From Bacteroidota bacterium (GTDB lineage: Bacteria > Bacteroidota > Bacteroidia > B-17B0 > Aurantibacillaceae): a stretch of 7,730 bases of DNA. A model generated the notes under the pieces. The model worked only from the letters and a program-made list of their open reading frames with translations, had not been told where the DNA came from and ran no database searches. Below, in pieces: positions 1 through 5,741 of this stretch. Numbering within the stretch: the stretch's first letter is position 1; every line of letters begins with the position of its first letter. The stretch spans positions 1 to 7,730 of the forward strand of contig JANYBY010000223.1 in the NCBI GenBank assembly GCA_025360565.1, read 5' to 3'. The position numbers and the translations under genes are program-made.

Positions 1-939
1 CATGGTTCCCACCCAAATATTCTCATCCCTGTCCTTATAAATACATTTAATTAACGTTGGTGGAATGTTCAACGATTGAAATACATCGTAAACCGTATTG
101 TTTTGGTAGAGGTACAAGGTTTCTTCGGGGTAAGAGGTAAACCAAAGGCGGCCGTAGTTATCTGCAATAATTTTATTAATACTGTTTTCGCCGCCGATCT
201 GAAAAGTTTTTGCATTGGTTTTATAAACGGGAGTAATTTCTTTTTCAATTACATTATTATTTAAAATAATTATTTTGTTAGAAGTGCCAATTACCAATTT
301 GCCTCCGTTAGTTTGTGTTATTGAATGCACGGCTGCGTTCTTTAAGAGCTCTATTTTATTTTGCGAAGTCCCGGTGAGTTCATAAAGCCCATCGGCACGG
401 CCAACCAAGATCTTTCCTTCTTTGGTTTTAAACATGCAATATGCCGGGTTCAGTTTTCCTTTTCCAAATTTTTCATCCTCAATTTGTTTGCCTTTCTTCA
501 GGTCAAGTATGGTCAGCTTTACTTCGGCAGTTAATAAATAAGCGTAGTCATTGGTAATAATAAAATTATCGGCGTTATTTTTAAATTTAAGCGGTTGCTG
601 AAGCGAATATTTTTTAGTGCGTAAATTGTAAACCGCCACGCCTTCGTTATTAACCGACACGTATAATTCATCCGCGTTCTTTATGGAAACATTTAAAAGC
701 GCGTTTGTTTTAAGGCTGTCAATCTCGAGTTTATTAAAATTGTATCCGTCATAAAAATAAATCCCGTTTTGAGTGGTAAAATAAATTAAACCGTTTTGGT
801 GCTGCTCAATATTAAAAATATTGGCATTATTTAAGCCCTCTTCACTGCCTAATTTTTGAAAATTAAAAGAGGGTGTTTGCGCTTTTAAAACACCTGCAAA
901 AACCAGTGAACTTATAAAGACGTAAAACCTGAAGCGCAT
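1..939 (-). CDS. Two-component regulator propeller sensor (probable histidine kinase), N-terminal part, cut by window edge
   Basis: An uninterrupted leftward frame of 313 codons runs from ATG at 939 to the window edge, so the C-terminus is not visible. Residues 1-21 (MRFRFYVFISSLVFAGVLKAQ) form a signal peptide with a likely cleavage after KA or KAQ, which places the following domain in the periplasm. Residues 35-65 (GLNNANIFNIEQ, then NGLIYFTTQNGIYFYDG) match the first blade of the regulator-propeller repeat. Further repeats are NYGRLWFTS near residue 265 and DRDENIWVGT at 303-312. In this family such propellers are followed by a Y_Y_Y domain, a membrane helix and usually a LytS-like or HisKA kinase; none of that is inside the window, so kinase activity is inferred. 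The LytTR regulator just upstream on the same strand is its likely partner. No Shine-Dalgarno sequence precedes the ATG. Confidence 0.85.
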   Translation of the reverse strand, partial: MRFRFYVFISSLVFAGVLKAQTPSFNFQKLGSEEGLNNANIFNIEQHQNGLIYFTTQNGIYFYDGYNFNKLEIDSLKTNALLNVSIKNADELYVSVNNEGVAVYNLRTKKYSLQQPLKFKNNADNFIITNDYAYLLTAEVKLTILDLKKGKQIEDEKFGKGKLNPAYCMFKTKEGKILVGRADGLYELTGTSQNKIELLKNAAVHSITQTNGGKLVIGTSNKIIILNNNVIEKEITPVYKTNAKTFQIGGENSINKIIADNYGRLWFTSYPEETLYLYQNNTVYDVFQSLNIPPTLIKCIYKDRDENIWVGTM

Positions 940-945
940 AGGGTA

Positions 946-984
946 TAAAAATACAAAAAACCCCTCAACATTGCTGTTGGGGGG
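946..984 (-). terminator. Intrinsic terminator after the LytTR regulator
   Basis: Read leftward, CCCCCCAACA (984-975), loop GCAA (974-971) and TGTTGAGGGG (970-961) form a 10-position stem with one C-A mismatch. TTTTTT (960-955) follows at once, then GTATTTTTA. The T-tract is on the leftward side only, so it ends transcription from the regulator (stop at 1010). It lies 22 bp before the ATG of the sensor gene, which suggests the two are not one simple transcript or that read-through is partial. Confidence 0.8.
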
Positions 985-1009
985 CTTTGTATTTAGTACT
1001 TTTAATTTA

Positions 1010-1762
1010 CTATTTGGGCGAAACTGATTTGGTTTTAATAAACTCGGCAAATTCCTGAATACGGGCTTTGCTTACTTGCACATGGGTTCCATCGCTTAAT
1101 ATTACTTCGCCGCCTTCGTTGTTACTATATTCCTTTACATAATTAACATTAATAAGGGCCGAACGGTGGATCCTGAAAAATTCAACCGAGGGTAAAATAA
1201 TTTCAAATTCTTTTAGCGTTTTACTAGCAATTATTTTTTTCTGGCCGTTTAAATATAAATTCGTGTAATTATCATTGGCTTCAAGCCATACAATATCTTT
1301 AAAATCAACCAATGTAAAGCCTTTACTATGGTTAATTAACACAAGGTTTTTATCGGCAACATCCGGTTTTGAAGCGACACCTGCGCTTTTATTGGCTTCG
1401 TAATGTTGTACCACCTTGCCAATGGCACCCTGCAGCTCACTTAACATTAAAGGTTTTAGTAAATAATCTGTGGCGCCGGCTTTAACCGCGGTAATTCCAT
1501 GCTCACTGTAAGCGGTTAAAAAGATCACACAAAAATCGCGGTTATAAATGCCTTCCAGCATCTGAAAACCGTTCATGCCGGGCATGTTAATATCTAAAAA
1601 AACCACATGAGGTTTTAACTCCTGGATCTTCAATTTCCCTTCGGGGCCGCTTGCCGCTTCGCCTACAACTTCTATTTCGGGACAATAATTTTGCAGCATA
1701 TTTTTTGTGTTGCTGCGGCTATCTTCCTCGTCGTCTATTATTACTGCACGGTATTTTTGCAT
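1010..1762 (-). CDS. LytTR-family response regulator
   Basis: This is a DNA-binding response regulator of 250 residues, the usual length for the AlgR/LytR group. The receiver domain covers about residues 4-120. The acidic pair is D10-D11, the phosphoacceptor is D57 (FLDINMPG), the switch threonine is T83 (FLTAYSEHG), and K103-P104 is the conserved Lys-Pro. After a linker of about 20 residues (121-140), the LytTR DNA-binding domain spans about 142-245, with LEANDNYTNLYL (160-171) and FFRIHRSALIN (195-205), hallmarks of the family. All key receiver residues are present, so it should be activated by phosphorylation. The propeller sensor 70 bp downstream on the same strand is the probable cognate kinase. 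A terminator lies between them. I see no convincing -7 box in the 94 bp upstream. Confidence 0.95.
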   Translation of the reverse strand: MQKYRAVIIDDEEDSRSNTKNMLQNYCPEIEVVGEAASGPEGKLKIQELKPHVVFLDINMPGMNGFQMLEGIYNRDFCVIFLTAYSEHGITAVKAGATDYLLKPLMLSELQGAIGKVVQHYEANKSAGVASKPDVADKNLVLINHSKGFTLVDFKDIVWLEANDNYTNLYLNGQKKIIASKTLKEFEIILPSVEFFRIHRSALINVNYVKEYSNNEGGEVILSDGTHVQVSKARIQEFAEFIKTKSVSPK

Positions 1763-1856
1763 ATCGTAAATTTTGGGATAAATCTAATCATTAATATTAA
1801 GAATTATTTATCAGTTATCAAAACTGCTTTTTGAGCGAGTAAACAACCAAGCCTTT

Positions 1857-2822
1857 TTATGGAATGTCAATTAATGCCTTGTGAATCTTATACGTATTAA
1901 AGAATTTCATCAACAATTTATGCGCTTCAGCAAGCAATTCTTCAATAGTTATTTTAGAATTTAACTGTTTTTTTGCAAGGGCTACCGCGGTTTCATTCTT
2001 TACATGCGTAGTTTTTTCGATCGATTTTGCCAACGCCTCAAGGGCTAAACCCTTGTCTTTTATTCTGCCTAACTCTTCAATTACTGTGGTAAGGGCCAAA
2101 AAAGCGGTTTTATTTAGGGGGATATAATGTTTAAGTCCTTTTTTTACGGCGAGCTTATTGTAGGGCGATTCTAACGCAAACTTGGTAACAAATTCTTTTT
2201 CCCATTTATAGTTGGTCTTGGGATCTTTTAAAATCACCACTCCGCTAAGGCTCTGCGCATAAATGCTTATCCATCGCAGTTTGCGCCTTAATTCATGCAC
2301 CTGCAGTTCCATATTATTAAACCCCTTTGGAAAGCCTTCGAAAAAACGGGCGCTTTCCATAATTTCAAACTTAATTTCTCCTTCCAGTTTTAAAAGAGTG
2401 TGTTTATTATTGAAACTCAAAACCCCGGGTTTGCTTGAGCCCACCATAAATTTTTTGTAAAAATCTTTTTCAATTAATTTTTCATTTAATTTGCTTACCG
2501 CTTTATCTCTTTTTCTTTCAAAATACGCCATCTGAATTTCAGGAATATTTTTGCCTTTAGAAAATTCTTTCAAGATCACATCGTAATAATCTATTACTCC
2601 CAAGGCATCTTCCAGTTTTTTAAAGGTCTTTAACCATTTTTGAGTCTCATTATCGCCATGCGACTTAAACCATAAACGCGAAATGGATTCAAGCATAAAA
2701 AGCGTGGAACGGGCATTATTAGTGTAAAGCCACCAGGCTGGGTCTTTTTTATTCCGGCAGGTATCTAATAATTGCAAAAACTTTGCGGTATAAACTGAAT
2801 AGGGATTGAATGGTCTCACCAT
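1857..2822 (-). CDS. Divergent CHAD-like alpha-helical protein
   Basis: The predicted protein has 321 residues, is largely helical and rich in Lys, and has no signal peptide. Four stretches follow the order of a CHAD (conserved histidine alpha-helical) domain: NNARSTLFMLESISRLW (35-51) resembles the first HxxR helix but has Asn for the His; LEDALGVIDYYDVI (70-83) resembles the LGxxRDxDV motif; VHELRRKLRW (175-184) matches the second HELRKRLKRLRY helix; and LTTVIEELGRIKDKGLALEAL (split 244-264) resembles the closing LGxxxD repeat. CHAD domains are known to bind polyphosphate; whether this one does is inference. I chose ATG at 2822. The open frame extends to 2936, but that part (KPPVGLGAKRTL...) is antisense to the gltX start and not protein-like, and a promoter-like box lies just before 2822. 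It is divergent from gltX. Confidence 0.65.
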   Translation of the reverse strand: MVRPFNPYSVYTAKFLQLLDTCRNKKDPAWWLYTNNARSTLFMLESISRLWFKSHGDNETQKWLKTFKKLEDALGVIDYYDVILKEFSKGKNIPEIQMAYFERKRDKAVSKLNEKLIEKDFYKKFMVGSSKPGVLSFNNKHTLLKLEGEIKFEIMESARFFEGFPKGFNNMELQVHELRRKLRWISIYAQSLSGVVILKDPKTNYKWEKEFVTKFALESPYNKLAVKKGLKHYIPLNKTAFLALTTVIEELGRIKDKGLALEALAKSIEKTTHVKNETAVALAKKQLNSKITIEELLAEAHKLLMKFFNTYKIHKALIDIP

Positions 2823-2825
2823 CCT

Positions 2826-2856
2826 TAAAACTACATCTTTTAATTTATTAAAACAA
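2826..2856 (-). promoter_or_regulatory. Candidate leftward promoter of the CHAD-like gene
   Basis: On the minus strand, TTG (2856-2854, within TTGTTG) is followed after 20 bases by TAGTTTTA (2833-2826). This is close to the Bacteroidota pattern of TTTG or TTG, 19-21 bases, then TAnnTTTG; the last base is A instead of G. The box ends three bases before the ATG at 2822, so the mRNA would start at or next to the start codon. It is a pattern match only. Confidence 0.4.
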
Positions 2857-2866
2857 CAAAAAAAAC

Positions 2867-2874
2867 TATCTTTG
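2867..2874 (+). promoter_or_regulatory. gltX promoter, -7 box TATCTTTG
   Basis: TATCTTTG is an exact match to the Bacteroidota -7 consensus TAnnTTTG. Only six bases separate it from the gltX ATG at 2881, so transcription is expected to start at or within a base or two of the ATG, giving a leaderless or nearly leaderless mRNA. The -33 element is weak: TTTA at 2844-2847 lies at about the right distance. The box supports 2881 rather than 2806 as the start of gltX. Confidence 0.6.
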
Positions 2875-2880
2875 AGGCTT

Positions 2881-4395
2881 ATGGAAAAAAGAGTCAGGGT
2901 TCGTTTCGCGCCCAGTCCCACAGGGGGTTTACACATGGGTGGGGTAAGAACCGCGTTATTTAATTATTTGTTCGCCAAAAAGCACGGAGGCGATTTTATT
3001 TTACGTATTGAAGATACCGACCAAACCCGCTTTGTTCAAGGTGCCGAAGAATATATTATTGCCGCCTTAAAGTGGTGCCGTATAGAACCCAACGAGGGCG
3101 TGGGTTTTGGCGATGGTCCGCATAAACCTTATCGCCAGAGCGAAAGAAAAGAATTGGGCATTTATAAAACGTATGCTGATAAATTGATCGCGTCGGGCCA
3201 CGCGTATTACGCCTTTGATACAGAGGCTGATCTGGATGCCATGCGCAAAAGGCTGGAAGCCGCCAAGGTAGTGGCTCCCCAGTATAACGCTGTTACCAGA
3301 CAAAATATGCACAACAGTTTAACTTTGCCTGAGGACGAAGTAAAAAAATTATTGGCAGCCGGCACAAAACATGTAGTGCGTTTAAAAGTGCCTCGTAATG
3401 AGGAGATCCGCTTTAACGATATTATTCGAGGATGGGTTACCGTAAATTCTTCGCAGGTAGATGATAAAGTTTTACTAAAAAGCGATGGCATGCCAACCTA
3501 CCATTTGGCGCATATTGTAGATGATATTGAAATGAAAATTTCTCATGCGGTGCGTGGCGAAGAATGGTTGCCAAGCGCGCCGGCACATATTTTAATTTAT
3601 AAATATTTGGGCTTGGAAAATGAAATGCCTAAGCTTGCTCACTTGCCGTTGATCTTAAATCCGGATGGAAATGGAAAAATTTCTAAGCGCGAAGCAAGGT
3701 TTCCTGTGTTTCCGTTGAGTTGGCAAGATCCTCGGGAAGCCACGCCATATATAGGTTACAAGGAATCGGGTTATTATCCAGAAGCATTTATAAATATTCT
3801 GGCATTGTTGGGATGGAATCCCGGGACAAACGAAGAGATCTTTAGCGTGGAGCAATTAGCCGCATTATTTGAAATGGAAAAAGTGCATAAAAGCGGCGCA
3901 AAATTTGATCCTGAAAAAGCAAAGTGGTTTAACCAGCAATACCTTCGTAAAAAAACGGACAAAGAATTAGCAGAAGCTTTTGCTCCGGTTTTAAAAGAGA
4001 AAGGAATTAACCGTGACGCTGATTTTGTGGAAGCGTTTTGCAGACTGGTAAAAGAAAAAGTACATTTTGTACATGAGTTTTGGGAACAAGGAAAATATGT
4101 TTTTGAATCGCCAACAGGTTATGATGAAAAAGTAATGACCAAAAAATGGAACGAAAAAAGCAAAGAGATCTTTACGGCAGTTATAACTAATTTTAAAACG
4201 GTAAGTGATTGGAGTATTGAAAATATTACAAAATCATTTCACGATGCGGAAGCGCAAGTTGGCAAAATTGATATGCAATTACTGCGTGTGCTTGTAACAG
4301 GCGTTGCCGGAGGTCCTCAGCTGTTTGATATGCTGGCGCTGATAGGAAAAGAGGAAGTTTTAAAAAGAATGGAAATAGCGATCTCAAAAAAATAA
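2881..4395 (+). CDS. gltX: Glutamyl-tRNA synthetase
   Basis: This class I aminoacyl-tRNA synthetase (504 residues, typical length) charges tRNA-Glu with glutamate in the cytoplasm. The Rossmann catalytic domain starts with RFAPSPTGGLHMGG; the HIGH motif is HMGG at 18-21. RIEDTD (41-46), LKSDGMPTYHLAHIVDD (198-214) and HAVRGEEWLPSAPAH (221-235) are active-site signatures, and the KMSKS loop is KISKR at 265-269. From about 330 to the end is the helical anticodon-binding region. The cysteines that bind zinc in the E. coli enzyme are absent (AYYAFDT at 108-114), so it is probably a zinc-less form. The start is set at 2881: the open frame extends back to 2806, but the 25 extra residues are not family-like and overlap the promoter box. 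Whether it also charges tRNA-Gln cannot be judged. The scramblase-like gene begins 15 bp after its stop, so co-transcription is likely. Confidence 0.97.
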   Translation: MEKRVRVRFAPSPTGGLHMGGVRTALFNYLFAKKHGGDFILRIEDTDQTRFVQGAEEYIIAALKWCRIEPNEGVGFGDGPHKPYRQSERKELGIYKTYADKLIASGHAYYAFDTEADLDAMRKRLEAAKVVAPQYNAVTRQNMHNSLTLPEDEVKKLLAAGTKHVVRLKVPRNEEIRFNDIIRGWVTVNSSQVDDKVLLKSDGMPTYHLAHIVDDIEMKISHAVRGEEWLPSAPAHILIYKYLGLENEMPKLAHLPLILNPDGNGKISKREARFPVFPLSWQDPREATPYIGYKESGYYPEAFINILALLGWNPGTNEEIFSVEQLAALFEMEKVHKSGAKFDPEKAKWFNQQYLRKKTDKELAEAFAPVLKEKGINRDADFVEAFCRLVKEKVHFVHEFWEQGKYVFESPTGYDEKVMTKKWNEKSKEIFTAVITNFKTVSDWSIENITKSFHDAEAQVGKIDMQLLRVLVTGVAGGPQLFDMLALIGKEEVLKRMEIAISKK

Positions 4396-4410
4396 ATTAA
4401 ACCCCGAAAC

Positions 4411-4998
4411 ATGCATTCATTATTAAAACAAAACCTATTTTTTGTGAAGGAACATGTTGGTATGTTTAAAGCGGCCAATAATTTTGATATTTATGATCCG
4501 GATAAAAATGAATTGATCATGAATTGCCGTGAAGATAATTTGGGCCCATTTACAAAACTATTGCGCTTTACCGACTACAAACGCATGACCCCTTTTGAAG
4601 TGGAGATAAAAACGCCTTCAGGCGAAAAAATACTTACCGTAAAACGAGGAATTTCAATTTTTCTATCAACTGTTGAGGTGCTGGATGAGAACAATAATTT
4701 GGTTGGAAAGTTCAAACAAAAATTTTTTTCAATTGGTGGCAAATTTGATATTCTTGATACGAACGAAAATGTAGTGTGTACCTTGCAGGGCAAATGGACC
4801 AGCTGGAGCTTTAAATTTATAAGAGGCGAAAGTGTTTTGGCAGAAGTAAGTAAAAAGTGGGCGGGCATGGGCAAAGAACTTTTTACAAGCGCCGATAATT
4901 ATATGCTGAGTATTGATCCCTCAGTAAAAAAAGAAGATAATGTGCGTTTGCTTATTTTAGCGGCAGTTATGTGTATTGATATGGTTTTAAAAGAATAA
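4411..4998 (+). CDS. Scramblase/LURP-one-related (tubby C-like) protein
   Basis: This 195-residue protein resembles bacterial members of the phospholipid scramblase / LURP-one-related group, small tubby-like beta-barrels around a central C-terminal helix. What I see: alternating short strands with turns such as DIYDPDKNELIMNC (26-39), VLDENNNLVGKFKQKF (90-105) and FDILDTNENVVCTLQG (112-127); a W-S-W-S-F strand (129-134) leading to ISFIRG-like FKFIRGESVLAEVSKKW (134-150); and a hydrophobic C-terminal helix VRLLILAAVMCIDMVL (178-193), the buried helix of the fold. There is no signal peptide. The biochemical role of bacterial members is unknown to me; lipid scrambling should not be assumed. It starts 15 bp after gltX on the same strand, so probably shares its transcript. 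No Shine-Dalgarno sequence is seen, as for its neighbours. Confidence 0.75.
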   Translation: MHSLLKQNLFFVKEHVGMFKAANNFDIYDPDKNELIMNCREDNLGPFTKLLRFTDYKRMTPFEVEIKTPSGEKILTVKRGISIFLSTVEVLDENNNLVGKFKQKFFSIGGKFDILDTNENVVCTLQGKWTSWSFKFIRGESVLAEVSKKWAGMGKELFTSADNYMLSIDPSVKKEDNVRLLILAAVMCIDMVLKE

Positions 4999-5089
4999 TT
5001 TTATTTAAGATATTAAGGAAATTTTGATTGCGAGGAAAATAAAAGAAAAAAACTTGAAATATTTGATAGTAAAAAGTTAAAAAGCATTA

Positions 5090-5266
5090 ATGATGAGAAG
5101 TAATTTAGCTGATCTAATAGCCAAAGGCATCAAACTTGCGTATAGAAGAATGCTTGAGGAAAAATCTAAAAATAACGAAGATCTTGTAATTTGCGAAAAA
5201 GGAAAAATTATTCGCATAAAGGCAAAAGATGTGTTGAAAGATTTAAGTAGAAAGGGAGAACTTTAA
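5090..5266 (+). CDS. Small unrecognised protein, 58 residues
   Basis: An intact frame of 58 codons begins with two adjacent ATGs (5090 and 5093) and ends with TAA at 5264-5266. It is under 60 residues and easily overlooked. The predicted protein has an amphipathic N-terminal helix (SNLADLIAKGIKLAYRRMLE, 4-23), a polar turn (EKSKNNED), then two short strands, LVICEKGK and IIRIKAKDVL, and a charged tail ending SRKGEL. This looks like a designed alpha-beta-beta fold rather than random translation. It has no signal peptide or membrane segment. I do not recognise the family and assign no function. The next gene starts four bases after its stop (ATG at 5271), suggesting a shared transcript and translational coupling with the thioesterase. 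The region 4999-5089 upstream is AT-rich and shows no clear promoter. Confidence 0.6.
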   Translation: MMRSNLADLIAKGIKLAYRRMLEEKSKNNEDLVICEKGKIIRIKAKDVLKDLSRKGEL

Positions 5267-5270
5267 TTTT

Positions 5271-5669
5271 ATGCCCGAAAAAACCACAGATCTTAAAATA
5301 AAATTAGACTGGAGCGAGATGGATCTCTTTGGGCACATTAACAACGTGGCCTATTTTAAATACGTGCAGGCTGCAAGGGTTAATTACCTTGAACTGGCGG
5401 GCATAAACACCGCGGATCCTGAAAATAAATTAAGCTTCGCAGTGGCGGCAAGTTCGTGCCAATTTAAAAAACCTTTATTTTTTCCGGGAAACATTGTTGT
5501 AAAAACAAAAACAGATTGGATAAAAAATACCAGTTTGCAATTAAGCCATACTATTTTAAATAATGCCGGCGAAATTTCGGCGGAAGCAACAGATGTGATT
5601 GTATTGTTTGATTATGCAACGCAGACCAAGGTAAATGTTCCAAAAAACGTAAGAGAGAACCTGGAGTAA
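5271..5669 (+). CDS. Acyl-CoA thioesterase, 4HBT/YbgC-like hot-dog fold
   Basis: This 132-residue protein is a single hot-dog domain of the 4-hydroxybenzoyl-CoA thioesterase family, expected to hydrolyse acyl-CoA thioesters in the cytoplasm. The active-site signature is EMDLFGHINNVAYFKYVQ (16-33), with D18 in the position of the catalytic Asp of 4HBT and the conserved G-H-x-N-N then Y28. ARVNYLE (35-41) is the family's following helix. SCQFKKPLFFPGNIVVKTKT (split 62-81) is the conserved strand in which YbgC and FadM relatives have a similar Y/F-x-x-P-x-x-x-x-D pattern. The length is normal and the frame is intact. The substrate cannot be told from sequence. It lies four bases after the small gene and is probably translated from the same mRNA. 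No terminator hairpin is seen in the 72 bp after it. Confidence 0.88.
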   Translation: MPEKTTDLKIKLDWSEMDLFGHINNVAYFKYVQAARVNYLELAGINTADPENKLSFAVAASSCQFKKPLFFPGNIVVKTKTDWIKNTSLQLSHTILNNAGEISAEATDVIVLFDYATQTKVNVPKNVRENLE

Positions 5670-5717
5670 ATGATTTTTTTATAAATCTTATGTAAACTCT
5701 TATTCTTTTGGTATATT

Positions 5718-5725
5718 TACTTTTG
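5718..5725 (+). promoter_or_regulatory. -7 box TACTTTTG before the glutamate-synthase-like gene
   Basis: TACTTTTG matches the Bacteroidota -7 consensus TAnnTTTG exactly and lies 16 bases before the ATG at 5742, leaving a short leader of about 10 bases. The -33 element is poor (no TTTG at the expected distance near 5694-5698). The box suggests the gene has its own promoter rather than depending on the thioesterase transcript. Confidence 0.5.
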
Positions 5726-5741
5726 TCTTACTTAAATTAAC

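Noticed and set aside
76..264. Rightward 62-codon open frame
   Set aside because: It lies antisense to the well-supported propeller sensor frame and shows no protein-like features.
1812..1838. CAGTT-ATCAA-AACTG hairpin followed by CTTTTT
   Set aside because: The stem is only five pairs and AT-rich, and the T-run would serve rightward transcription, where no gene ends.
2806..2880. Possible 25-residue N-terminal extension of gltX
   Set aside because: The extra residues are not family-like, they cover the TATCTTTG promoter box, and GluRS proteins begin just before the RFAPSPTG motif, as given by ATG 2881.
2823..2936. Possible 38-residue N-terminal extension of the CHAD-like gene
   Set aside because: It is antisense to the promoter and the conserved start of gltX, and the translated residues look like a shadow of the gltX sequence.
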